Assembly: GCA_002256465.1 (NCBI GenBank) | Contig: NQJG01000048.1 | Coordinates: 1-6,157 of the forward strand | Source of the DNA: Methylococcaceae bacterium NSP1-1 | GTDB taxonomy: Bacteria; Pseudomonadota; Gammaproteobacteria; Methylococcales; Methylomonadaceae | DNA: 6,157 nt | Direction of reading: 5' to 3' | Part shown: positions 1 to 6,157 of the stretch, one piece after another | How positions within the stretch are numbered: the first letter of the stretch is position 1 | How the letters are laid out: each line of letters opens with the position of its first letter | Program-made: the position numbers and the translations under genes | Notes under the pieces: model-generated | Databases searched by the model: none | Told to the model about the DNA's origin: nothing | What the model saw: only the letters and a program-made list of their open reading frames with translations

Positions 1-75
1 ATACCTTGACGGCAATCACTGCCTCTTGCTCTGAAGCAATAACGCCTTAACAACCTCATAACAAGTTAAAACACA
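1..75. other. Leader upstream of lepA, possible tail of an unseen gene
   Basis: This short stretch precedes lepA. On the plus strand two frames are open from the left edge, ending in TGA at 32-34 and TAA at 48-50, so an upstream plus-strand gene could end here, but the 10 to 15 residues visible are not recognisable. A small stem of 5 bp (TTGCT at 26-30, AGCAA at 35-39, tetraloop CTGA) is present without a following T run, so it is not a convincing terminator. No convincing promoter was found. In related gammaproteobacteria a DegP/MucD-type protease gene is often upstream of lepA; nothing here confirms that. Confidence 0.35.
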
Positions 76-1875
76 GTGGATTTAAAACATATCAGAAATT
101 TCTCCATTATCGCGCATATTGATCATGGTAAATCAACACTCGCGGACCGTTTTATTCAAATCTGTGGCGGCTTAAGTGACCGGGAAATGTCAGCACAGGT
201 TCTTGATTCCATGGATATTGAAAGAGAACGCGGCATTACCATTAAAGCGCAAAGTGTTACGCTGGACTTTAAAGCCAAAGATGGCGAAACCTATCAGCTT
301 AATTTTATTGATACCCCGGGGCATGTTGATTTTTCCTACGAAGTGTCCAGATCATTAGCTGCTTGTGAAGGTGCGCTGCTGGTCGTTGATGCGGCGCAAG
401 GCGTTGAGGCGCAAAGTGTGGCAAACTGCTATACCGCAATAGAACAGGGCTTGGAAGTTGTGCCGGTGCTGAATAAAATTGATTTGCCTTCTGCCGAGCC
501 TGAACGCGTAATGGCTGAAATTGAAGAGGTGATCGGTATTCCGGCAGATGAGGCGCTGATGATTAGCGCTAAAACCGGCTTGGGTGTTCTGGACGTCCTG
601 GAGCAACTGGTAATTAAAGTCCCTCCACCTCAAGGCAATACAGAAGGCCCCTTGCAAGCATTAATCATTGACTCGTGGTTTGACAGTTATCTGGGCGTGG
701 TGTCTTTGGTCAGAATTATGCATGGCAGTATTCGCAGAAAGCAGAAGATTACTATCATGTCCACCGGCAAGTCATTCATCGCTGAAAAAGTCGGTGTTTT
801 TACTCCAAAACGCCTCGAAAAAGAAATTTTGAATACCGGTGAAGTCGGTTATGTAGTTGCCGGTATTAAAGACATATTCGGTGCGCCGGTGGGTGATACC
901 ATTACCTGGACAGATAAACCGGCTGAAGAACAGCTCACCGGATTTCAACGGGTTCAGCCGCGTGTTTTCGCTGGTTTATACCCGGTCAGTTCCGATAATT
1001 ACGAAGATTTGCGTGAAGCGCTCAATAAGTTAAACCTCAATGATGCCGCTTTGCAATTTGAGCCGGAAACATCCCAGGCTTTAGGTTTTGGTTTCCGCTG
1101 CGGTTTTCTGGGTATGTTGCACATGGAGATTGTTCAAGAGCGTCTGGAAAGGGAATATGACGTTGATTTGATTACCACAGCGCCCACGGTTATTTATGAA
1201 GTGATTACCCAAACCGACCAGGTTTTAATGGTGGATAATCCGGCTAAATTGCCGGAAGGCGGCACTGTTAAGGAGATCAGGGAGCCTATTATCCGGGCTA
1301 ATATTCTTGTTCCGGAAACTTATCTGGGCGGCGTAATTACGCTTTGTATCGAAAAGCGCGGCGTACAGAAAGATATGCAGTACGTCGGCAGACAGGTGTC
1401 ACTGCATTATGAAATGCCGCTAAGTGAAGTGGTGCTGGATTTCTTTGACCGCTTAAAGTCCGTGAGCCGAGGTTTTGCCTCTTTTGATTATGAGTTTTTG
1501 CGTTTTCAGCCAGCGGATTTGGTCAAACTGGATGTCTTGATTAATTCCGAAAAGGTGGACGCATTGTCAATCATTGTTCATCGGGATTTAAGTAATAATC
1601 GCGGGCGCGATCTGGTCGAAAAAATGAAAGACCTGATTCCACGACAAATGTACGAAGTTGCAATTCAAGCCGCCATTGGTTCTAAAATTATCGCCAGATC
1701 TACCGTAAAAGCCCTGCGGAAAAATGTGATCGCCAAATGTTATGGCGGTGACATTAGTCGTAAGAAAAAATTATTGGAAAAACAAAAAGCTGGTAAAAAA
1801 CGGATGAAACAGGTCGGTAATATTGAGATTCCTCAAGAGGCATTCCTGGCCGTTTTGCAGCTAAACAAAGAATAA
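76..1875 (+). CDS. lepA: Elongation factor 4 (LepA), ribosomal back-translocase GTPase
   Basis: This is LepA/EF4, a translational GTPase that binds the ribosome, has been reported to catalyse back-translocation and is implicated in 30S biogenesis and translation under ionic stress. At 599 residues it matches the usual length exactly. The GTPase domain (about 1-185) shows G1 AHIDHGKS at 13-20, G2 RGIT at 52-55, G3 DTPGH at 79-83, G4 NKID at 133-136 and G5 SAKTG at 164-168. An EF-Tu-like beta-barrel follows, then EF-G-like domains ([15 protein letters not shown] near 337-351) and the LepA-specific C-terminal domain, with [13 protein letters not shown] at 555-567 and a lysine-rich tail. The start is GTG; it gives the classic N-terminus [20 protein letters not shown]. 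No clear Shine-Dalgarno sequence precedes it. It lies 74 bases ahead of lepB, the common gammaproteobacterial pairing. Confidence 0.98.
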   Translation: MDLKHIRNFSIIAHIDHGKSTLADRFIQICGGLSDREMSAQVLDSMDIERERGITIKAQSVTLDFKAKDGETYQLNFIDTPGHVDFSYEVSRSLAACEGALLVVDAAQGVEAQSVANCYTAIEQGLEVVPVLNKIDLPSAEPERVMAEIEEVIGIPADEALMISAKTGLGVLDVLEQLVIKVPPPQGNTEGPLQALIIDSWFDSYLGVVSLVRIMHGSIRRKQKITIMSTGKSFIAEKVGVFTPKRLEKEILNTGEVGYVVAGIKDIFGAPVGDTITWTDKPAEEQLTGFQRVQPRVFAGLYPVSSDNYEDLREALNKLNLNDAALQFEPETSQALGFGFRCGFLGMLHMEIVQERLEREYDVDLITTAPTVIYEVITQTDQVLMVDNPAKLPEGGTVKEIREPIIRANILVPETYLGGVITLCIEKRGVQKDMQYVGRQVSLHYEMPLSEVVLDFFDRLKSVSRGFASFDYEFLRFQPADLVKLDVLINSEKVDALSIIVHRDLSNNRGRDLVEKMKDLIPRQMYEVAIQAAIGSKIIARSTVKALRKNVIAKCYGGDISRKKKLLEKQKAGKKRMKQVGNIEIPQEAFLAVLQLNKE

Positions 1876-1900
1876 CACAGACCTTAATATCCTTTATGCA

Positions 1901-1930
1901 TCAGGGCAACCACAAAGAATTGCCCCTACA
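1901..1930. repeat. Short imperfect inverted repeat, probable dispersed repeat copy
   Basis: In the lepA-lepB gap GGGCAA (1904-1909) and TTGCCC (1920-1925) form a perfect 6-bp inverted repeat around a 10-base loop. Pairing can extend by A1903-T1927 if C1926 is bulged. Read on the minus strand the segment begins TGTAGGGGCAATTC and ends GGTTGCCCTGA. From memory this resembles GTAGGGGC...-type intergenic repeats seen in many bacterial genomes, but a single copy in this window cannot prove it. No T run follows on either strand, so a rho-independent terminator is unlikely. Confidence 0.45.
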
Positions 1931-1949
1931 CTTTACTAATATATAAATT

Positions 1950-2726
1950 ATGGACTTTGATTTTTCCTTTTTTCTTTTGCTTGCCACTGTCGTTACAGGT
2001 TTAATTTGGGGAGGGTATTTATTATTCCTTAAATCAAAAGGCCTCATTTTTGATGAAAAAAATGAACCTGTAGTTGTCGAGTACGCACGTTCTTTTTTTC
2101 CGATTGTGTTGATTGTGTTGTTGCTGCGATCATTTATAGCCGAGCCTTTTCGCATTCCTTCCGGCTCAATGATGCCTACTTTACTGGTCGGTGATTTTAT
2201 CCTTGTCAATAAGTTTACTTATGGCATACGCCTGCCCGTTATCAATAAAAAAGTGATTGAATTGAATGAACCAAAGCGTGGCGATATTGCCGTTTTTCGG
2301 TATCCTAAAGAGCCATCTGTCGATTATATTAAACGTGTTATCGGCCTGCCTGGCGACAAAGTTGTTTATAGTAATAGAAAACTGACCATTAATGACGTCC
2401 CCGTTAAGCAGGTTTCATTGGGGCGTTATCAAGGTGTTGGTCAGGGTGAGGATATGACCGGAGCTGAAGAGTTGCTGGAAAATTTGATGGGTATCGAACA
2501 CAGTATCCTGATCAGGAATGGCACGCCTTCGGTTGAATTTGTTTACGTCGTACCGAAAGGCCATTATTTTATGATGGGCGATAATCGTGATAACAGCAAT
2601 GATAGTCGCTACTGGGGGCCGGTGCCTGAAGCAAATCTGGTCGGCAAAGCTTTTTTTATCTGGATGAACTGGGATTGGCAGGATAAAGGCGTTGGTTTTG
2701 ACCGTATTGGAACGGTATTGAAATAA
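1950..2726 (+). CDS. lepB: Signal peptidase I (leader peptidase)
   Basis: LepB is the inner-membrane serine protease that removes signal peptides from exported preproteins on the periplasmic side. The 258-residue protein has two N-terminal hydrophobic segments (about 5-27 and 46-62), as in proteobacterial enzymes, then the catalytic domain. The box PSGSMMPTL carries nucleophile Ser73; the general base is Lys128 in DYIKRVIGLPGD (125-136); and GDNRDNSNDSR at 210-220 is the conserved C-terminal box, followed by YWGPVPEANLVGKA. It is shorter than the 324-residue E. coli enzyme because both the inter-TM loop and the beta-rich accessory region are reduced, and the disulfide cysteines of the E. coli protein are absent (no cysteine at all). 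The ATG start places the first membrane segment correctly, although no Shine-Dalgarno sequence is visible and the leader is AT-rich. It probably is co-transcribed with lepA. Confidence 0.97.
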   Translation: MDFDFSFFLLLATVVTGLIWGGYLLFLKSKGLIFDEKNEPVVVEYARSFFPIVLIVLLLRSFIAEPFRIPSGSMMPTLLVGDFILVNKFTYGIRLPVINKKVIELNEPKRGDIAVFRYPKEPSVDYIKRVIGLPGDKVVYSNRKLTINDVPVKQVSLGRYQGVGQGEDMTGAEELLENLMGIEHSILIRNGTPSVEFVYVVPKGHYFMMGDNRDNSNDSRYWGPVPEANLVGKAFFIWMNWDWQDKGVGFDRIGTVLK

Positions 2727-2747
2727 TTGAATAAAGTAACTGCAATA

Positions 2748-2796
2748 CACAAGGTTATAGACGTTGAATTGCAACGTCTCTCATTGAACCCTTGTG
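2748..2796 (+). promoter_or_regulatory. Nested hairpin in the lepB-DUF4845 gap, candidate mRNA processing site
   Basis: An inner perfect 8-bp stem (AGACGTTG at 2759-2766, CAACGTCT at 2772-2779) closes a 5-base loop AATTG. An outer perfect 7-bp stem (CACAAGG at 2748-2754, CCTTGTG at 2790-2796) encloses it, separated by unpaired bases that are 4 long on the left and 10 long on the right; the flanking GTT/AAC bases may add partial pairing. No T run follows, so it is not a typical rho-independent terminator. It lies between lepB and the DUF4845-rnc-era-recO genes. In E. coli, RNase III cleaves a stem in the leader of its own rnc operon and lowers its expression; a similar role here, or a 3' stabiliser for lepA-lepB mRNA, is inference. 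Confidence 0.55.
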
Positions 2797-2815
2797 CACC
2801 GTCATGAATAGTTTC

Positions 2816-2820
2816 GAGGG
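2816..2820 (+). promoter_or_regulatory. Ribosome binding site of the DUF4845 gene
   Basis: GAGGG lies 8 bases before the ATG at 2829, the best-placed Shine-Dalgarno sequence among the gene starts of this window. It fixes the start of the DUF4845 reading frame and excludes the out-of-frame ATG at 2825. It lies about 20 bases after the nested hairpin, so folding or cleavage of that structure could influence access to it. Confidence 0.7.
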
Positions 2821-2828
2821 TCGAATGT

Positions 2829-3206
2829 ATGAATGTATCATCTAAACGTCAACAAGGTTTAACTTTTATCTCTCTTGTTTTTGTTCTCGGTCTCATCGCG
2901 TTTTTTGTTTTATTGGGTCTTAAAATCGGACCTATTTACCTTGATCACAGCAAAGTAGTCAGCGCTCTGACTGAGATTGAAAAAACCGCTCATATTGAAG
3001 AACTAAGTGAAGCCCAAATCAGAAACAGCCTGAGCAAACGGTTCAATATCAATTATGTTAATGATGTCACACAGGATGACATTACTGTTACCAAACAGGG
3101 TAATTACCTGAAAGTGGCCATTGAGTATGAGGTTGTCAGAAAAATTGCCGGTAACCTGAGTGTTTTAGTAGAATTTAATGACGCTATTGAGGTCGGTGAG
3201 AAGTGA
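2829..3206 (+). CDS. DUF4845 family small single-pass membrane protein
   Basis: This 125-residue protein matches the pattern of the DUF4845 family, usually encoded between lepB and rnc in gammaproteobacteria; its function is unknown. The N-terminus is basic (residues 1-10 include SKRQQG), then a hydrophobic segment at about 11-32 (LTFISLVFVLGLIAFFVLLG), followed by KIGPIYLDH and a soluble domain of mixed helix and strand to the end. The basic stretch followed by Q-G-L-T-F resembles a type IV prepilin N-terminus, but the Glu at position 5 after the glycine is replaced (by Ser or Ile depending on alignment). The inside-positive pattern predicts a cytoplasmic N-terminus and a periplasmic C-terminal domain. 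The ATG is supported by GAGGG 8 bases upstream. Its stop overlaps the rnc GTG start (GTGA), suggesting coupled translation with RNase III. The family call rests on context and recalled sequence pattern. Confidence 0.85.
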   Translation: MNVSSKRQQGLTFISLVFVLGLIAFFVLLGLKIGPIYLDHSKVVSALTEIEKTAHIEELSEAQIRNSLSKRFNINYVNDVTQDDITVTKQGNYLKVAIEYEVVRKIAGNLSVLVEFNDAIEVGEK

Positions 3207-3886
3207 TAAAAAAGCCCGAGGTATTGAGTAAAAAGCTGGGGTTGGCATTTAATAATCCAGAGCTTTTTACTATGGCTTTAACCCATCGAAGCGCAAGTTC
3301 TAATAATAATGAGCGATTGGAGTTTTTGGGCGATTCAATTCTGGGATTCGTGATCGCAAAAAAACTGTATGATTTATTTCCAGATGCCAGTGAAGGCGTT
3401 TTAAGCCGACTAAGAGCAAGTTTAGTCAATCAGAGTTCATTAGCAGAACTGGCCAGAAAGCATCATTTGGGGGATTATTTATTGTTGGGTTCAGGGGAAT
3501 TGAAAAGTGGTGGATTTCGCCGTGATTCCATTTTGTCGGATGCATTGGAAGCCATTATGGGCGCATTGTTTATAGATCAGGGCATAACGGCATGTCAACT
3601 ATGGATAGAACGTTTATTTGCAGAAAAACTGAATAAGCTGTCTTTGGATAACTGGCAAAAAGATCCCAAAACCCAATTGCAGGAATTGATGCAGTCCAAA
3701 AAACTGGAATTACCTGAATATACATTAATAAGCATGTCGGGACTTGCGCACGAACAAATGTTTAAGGTTAGATGCACGATCCCTTTAATAGAAGAGGCTT
3801 GTGTCGGCACAGGTATCTCCAGAAAAAAAGCCGAACAGGCAGCGGCAGAGCTTATGCTCGAATTATTAAATAAGGATAATGAATGA
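3203..3886 (+). CDS. rnc: Ribonuclease III
   Basis: RNase III is the homodimeric, Mg2+-dependent endonuclease that cuts double-stranded RNA, processing the rRNA precursor and several mRNAs. The 227 residues compare with 226 in E. coli. The nuclease domain (about 1-148) has the signature ERLEFLGDS at 37-45; the acidic residues equivalent to E. coli Glu38, Glu41, Asp45, Glu65, Asp114 and Glu117 are Glu37, Glu40, Asp44, Glu64, Asp113 and Glu116, so the enzyme should be active. A double-stranded RNA-binding domain occupies about 154-224, with DPKTQLQELMQ at its start and SRKKAEQAAAELML at its end. The GTG start overlaps the preceding stop by 4 bases (GTGA), with GAGG about 10 bases upstream. The gene overlaps era by 4 bases, the standard rnc-era coupling. 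Confidence 0.98.
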   Translation: MIKKPEVLSKKLGLAFNNPELFTMALTHRSASSNNNERLEFLGDSILGFVIAKKLYDLFPDASEGVLSRLRASLVNQSSLAELARKHHLGDYLLLGSGELKSGGFRRDSILSDALEAIMGALFIDQGITACQLWIERLFAEKLNKLSLDNWQKDPKTQLQELMQSKKLELPEYTLISMSGLAHEQMFKVRCTIPLIEEACVGTGISRKKAEQAAAELMLELLNKDNE

Positions 3887-4764
3887 ATTGCGGTTTCGTA
3901 GCGCTGATAGGGCGTCCAAATGTCGGCAAATCAACGCTGATGAATCATTTGCTGAAGCAGAAAATCAGCATTACTTCACGTAAGCCGCAAACAACCCGGC
4001 ATCGAATTCTGGGCATTAATACCACTGAAGCAGGGCAAGCCATTTATATGGACACGCCGGGTATGCACAGCAGTGAAAAGAGAGCTTTGAACCGATATTT
4101 AAACCGGACAGCTGAAACGACACTGCTCGGTGTTGATGTCATTGTCTGGTTAATCGATGGTTTATCGTGGCATGAATATGATGAAGTTATCTTTAAAAAA
4201 CTGGAGCAAGCGGGCTTGCCGGTTATTCTCGCGGTCAACAAAGTTGATAAGGTGAAGGATAAGGATGCCATATTGACGTTTTTTGCCGAGGCCCGGCATC
4301 GTTTTCCATTTGAGCATTTGATCCCTATTTCGGCCTTAAAAAGAACCAATCTGGATCAACTTGAAAGTTTGATTATGACGCTTTTACCAACCAGTGATTT
4401 AATCTATCCAGAGGATCAGATTACTGACAGGCCTGAGCGCTTTTTAGCGGCTGAAATTATCAGAGAAAAACTGACCCGGCGCTTGGGCGATGAATTGCCT
4501 TATGCATTAACTGTCGAAATTGAGCGCTACGAAGAACTTCCAGGCATTACTAAAATATATGCCATTATTTGGATAGAGCGACTGACGCAAAAAAATATCG
4601 TTATTGGCAAGGAGGGGGAAATGCTAAAAAAAGTCGGCACGGATGCGAGATTCGATATAGAAAAACTGATCGGACAGAAAGTCTATTTACAGCTTTGGGT
4701 TAAGGTTAAAAAGAACTGGTCGGATAATGAACGCGCCATGCAAAGCCTGGGATTTAATGACTGA
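3883..4764 (+). CDS. era: GTPase Era, 30S ribosome assembly factor
   Basis: Era binds 16S rRNA near its 3' end and the 30S subunit, acting as a maturation checkpoint tied to growth and cell cycle. The 293-residue protein has an N-terminal GTPase domain with G1 GRPNVGKS at 10-17, switch/G2 KPQTTRH at 34-40, G3 DTPG at 57-60, G4 NKVD at 119-122 and G5 SAL at 150-152. A C-terminal KH domain (about 200-280) carries VIGKEGEMLKKVG at 240-252, the RNA-binding GxxG-type loop. The N-terminus is shorter than in E. coli by several residues, but the start is well supported: ATG overlaps the rnc stop as ATGA, and AAGGA sits 6 bases upstream. Translation is probably coupled to rnc. The 3' end overlaps the start of recO. 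Confidence 0.98.
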   Translation: MNCGFVALIGRPNVGKSTLMNHLLKQKISITSRKPQTTRHRILGINTTEAGQAIYMDTPGMHSSEKRALNRYLNRTAETTLLGVDVIVWLIDGLSWHEYDEVIFKKLEQAGLPVILAVNKVDKVKDKDAILTFFAEARHRFPFEHLIPISALKRTNLDQLESLIMTLLPTSDLIYPEDQITDRPERFLAAEIIREKLTRRLGDELPYALTVEIERYEELPGITKIYAIIWIERLTQKNIVIGKEGEMLKKVGTDARFDIEKLIGQKVYLQLWVKVKKNWSDNERAMQSLGFND

Positions 4765-5464
4765 TAGTGCTGTTTATTTGCAACCAGCCTTTATCTTGCA
4801 ACAGCACAAATTCAGGGAAACCAGTCTTATCATTGACGTATTGACCAGGGACTTTGGTAGAGTTTCCCTGTTGGCTAAAGGAGTAAGAAAAGCCAAATCC
4901 AAAACTGCAGGTCTATTGCAGCCTTTTATACCTTTGACAATGTCATATTTTGGTAAGACAGAGTTAAAAACACTAACTGATGTTGAAATAACACAACCAT
5001 TCATTCAATTACAAGGACTCGCACTTTATTGCGGCTTTTATGTTAATGAACTGGTAGGTCGTTTTTTGCATCGCAACGATCCTCACCAGGACGTGTTTGC
5101 CTATTATGGCAAATGTTTATCCAGTCTTTCGGATGGTTCAAAAATAGAAGCGGCACTGCGGATTTTTGAACTTAACTTAATGGATGCCGTGGGTTATGGA
5201 CTACAACTGGAATATGATTTCCACAATGAAAAGGCAGTACATCTATCATCTAAATATCACTTTAACATAGAACAGGGTCCGATTGAAGCACAGGACGGCC
5301 ATTTCTCGGGTATGACTTTACAGGCAATGAAATCAAGAGAATTCACAGATCCTCAGGTACTCATTGAAGCAAAAATACTGATGAGAACAGTCATCGCTTT
5401 TCATTTGCAAGGTAAGCCACTAAAAAGTCGAGCAGTCATTAATAAAATCAGTCAACACATATAA
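4757..5464 (+). CDS. recO: DNA repair protein RecO
   Basis: RecO works with RecR (and RecF) to load RecA on SSB-coated single-stranded DNA and can anneal strands, in recombinational gap repair. With the chosen start the protein is 235 residues, close to E. coli RecO (242). An N-terminal OB-fold spans about 1-80, with [20 protein letters not shown] and then [21 protein letters not shown] is a family hallmark. A helical C-terminal region follows, containing [29 protein letters not shown] and the terminal GKPLKSR motif. The four-cysteine zinc site of some RecO proteins is absent, as in the E. coli protein. An in-frame ATG at 4727 would add 10 residues (beginning MNAPCKAWDL) with no family resemblance, so 4757 is preferred; it overlaps era by 8 bases, with GGGA 4 bases before the ATG. 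pdxJ follows after 2 bases. Confidence 0.95.
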   Translation: MTDSAVYLQPAFILQQHKFRETSLIIDVLTRDFGRVSLLAKGVRKAKSKTAGLLQPFIPLTMSYFGKTELKTLTDVEITQPFIQLQGLALYCGFYVNELVGRFLHRNDPHQDVFAYYGKCLSSLSDGSKIEAALRIFELNLMDAVGYGLQLEYDFHNEKAVHLSSKYHFNIEQGPIEAQDGHFSGMTLQAMKSREFTDPQVLIEAKILMRTVIAFHLQGKPLKSRAVINKISQHI

Positions 5465-5466
5465 AA

Positions 5467-6157
5467 ATGGATAAAACACACATCTTATTGGGCGTAAATA
5501 TTGATCACGTTGCTACGTTAAGGCAAGTCAGAGGTACGGCTTATCCTGAACCTGTTCAGGCGGCACTTGTCGCGGAACAAGCAGGGGCGGATGGTATTAC
5601 AGCGCATTTGCGAGAAGACCGTCGGCATATTCAGGATAGGGATATTTTTTTATTGAAAGACATGCTCCATACTCGTCTGAATATGGAAATGGCGGTGACC
5701 GATGAAATGGTTGGTCTTGCAATAAAAGTACAACCCTATGCGTGTTGCCTGGTGCCTGAAAAACGCGAGGAATTAACTACCGAGGGTGGTTTGGATGTTT
5801 CAGGCAATCTGAAGCGTATGCAATGGGCTTGTGATAACTTAAAGGGAGCAGGTATTGAGGTATCGCTATTTATTGATCCCGATGAAGCGCAGATTGATGC
5901 GGCGGTAAAAGCCGGGGCGCCAGTTGTCGAACTGCACACCGGTTGTTATGCAACCGCTAAAAATCCGGCGCAGCAAGCCGAAGAACTGGCGCGCATCAGA
6001 CTGGCAGCGCATTATGCACACAGCGCAGGATTACAAGTCAACGCGGGGCATGGTTTGAATTTTTATAATGTTGAAGCAATATGTGCAATACCCCAAATAG
6101 TTGAGCTTAATATCGGCCATTCGATTATCGCTCAAGCTTTATTTTCGGGCTTGGCTC
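5467..6157 (+). CDS. pdxJ: Pyridoxine 5'-phosphate synthase (partial, 3' end cut by window)
   Basis: PdxJ makes pyridoxine 5'-phosphate from 1-deoxy-D-xylulose 5-phosphate and 3-amino-2-oxopropyl phosphate, the ring-closing step of the DXP-dependent vitamin B6 pathway, in the cytoplasm. The frame stays open for 230 codons to the right edge; the family is about 240-250 residues, so only a short tail is missing. Diagnostic segments: [17 protein letters not shown] at 8-24, [13 protein letters not shown] at 43-55 (His47, Arg49), RLNMEMA at 70-76 (Glu74), [16 protein letters not shown] at 95-110, VELHTGCYA at 154-162, VNAGHGLN at 191-198 (His195) and LNIGHSI at 214-220. These hold the expected catalytic Glu and His residues. 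The ATG comes 2 bases after the recO stop, with no Shine-Dalgarno sequence, so translation may rely on re-initiation by ribosomes finishing recO. The recO-pdxJ pairing is standard in gammaproteobacteria, where acpS often follows. Confidence 0.97.
   Translation, partial: MDKTHILLGVNIDHVATLRQVRGTAYPEPVQAALVAEQAGADGITAHLREDRRHIQDRDIFLLKDMLHTRLNMEMAVTDEMVGLAIKVQPYACCLVPEKREELTTEGGLDVSGNLKRMQWACDNLKGAGIEVSLFIDPDEAQIDAAVKAGAPVVELHTGCYATAKNPAQQAEELARIRLAAHYAHSAGLQVNAGHGLNFYNVEAICAIPQIVELNIGHSIIAQALFSGLA

Noticed and set aside
6..34. TTGACG at 6-11 as a -35 box for a lepA promoter
   Set aside because: At 17-base spacing the -10 position reads CTCTGA, with no resemblance to TATAAT; neighbouring spacings are no better.
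1920..1947. TTGCCC (1920-1925), 16-base spacer, TATAAA (1942-1947) as a promoter for lepB
   Set aside because: The expected transcription start would fall at about 1954, after the lepB ATG at 1950, and the -35 half belongs to the inverted repeat. It could only matter if lepB started further downstream, which would cut into the first membrane segment.
1901..2209. Minus-strand open frame of 102 codons across the lepA-lepB gap and 5' part of lepB
   Set aside because: It is a shadow of lepB: it is low in complexity, has no recognisable domain, and overlaps a certain gene on the other strand.
2415..2774. Minus-strand open frame of 119 codons over the end of lepB
   Set aside because: It lies antisense to the conserved catalytic C-terminal part of LepB and reads through the hairpin; no family resemblance.
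2784..2811. TTGAAC at 2784-2789 as a -35 box for a promoter ahead of DUF4845
   Set aside because: The bases at suitable spacing (GAATAG or AATAGT) are poor -10 matches and overlap the region after the hairpin; not convincing without transcript data.
4727..4756. Upstream in-frame ATG for recO adding 10 residues
   Set aside because: The extra residues do not resemble RecO N-termini and would deepen the overlap with era to 38 bases; the start at 4757 gives the usual N-terminus.
5736..5939. Minus-strand open frame of 67 codons inside pdxJ
   Set aside because: It is antisense to a well-conserved part of PdxJ, rich in Ser and Ala as expected of a shadow frame.
1..6157. A novel multi-gene defence, mobile or biosynthetic system
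   Set aside because: Every long reading frame is a conserved housekeeping gene in its usual order; no transposase, integrase, array, toxin-antitoxin pair or RNA gene was seen.

Overview
The window is a compact, plus-strand block of housekeeping genes from the chromosome of a gammaproteobacterium: lepA, lepB, a DUF4845 gene, rnc, era, recO and pdxJ (cut by the right edge). This order is well known in gammaproteobacteria. The DUF4845 gene between lepB and rnc is typical of pseudomonad-like and methanotroph-like lineages and is absent from E. coli. Moderate GC content and protein wording close to Methylococcales-type sequences make a methanotroph relative possible, but that is a guess from memory and not shown by the window.

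Layout: bases 1-75 are a short leader, perhaps with the tail of an upstream gene. lepA (76-1875) starts with GTG. A 74-base gap holds a short inverted repeat that looks like one copy of a dispersed repeat. lepB (1950-2726) follows. A 102-base gap then holds a clear nested hairpin (2748-2796) and a good ribosome binding site for the DUF4845 gene (2829-3206). From there the genes are packed: DUF4845/rnc overlap by 4 bases (GTGA), rnc/era by 4 (ATGA), era/recO by 8 at the preferred recO start, and recO/pdxJ are 2 bases apart. This suggests one transcript with translational coupling.

Functionally, the block joins translation and ribosome work (LepA back-translocase, Era 30S assembly GTPase, RNase III processing of rRNA and mRNA), protein export (LepB signal peptidase I and a small membrane protein of unknown role), DNA repair (RecO) and vitamin B6 synthesis (PdxJ). 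All core catalytic motifs are intact and nothing looks truncated or frameshifted apart from the edge of the window.

I found no mobile element gene, CRISPR array, tRNA/rRNA or undescribed multi-gene system. The best items for a second look are the nested hairpin ahead of the DUF4845-rnc-era genes (a candidate RNase III self-regulation site), the repeat-like inverted repeat before lepB, and the pilin-like N-terminus of the DUF4845 protein.
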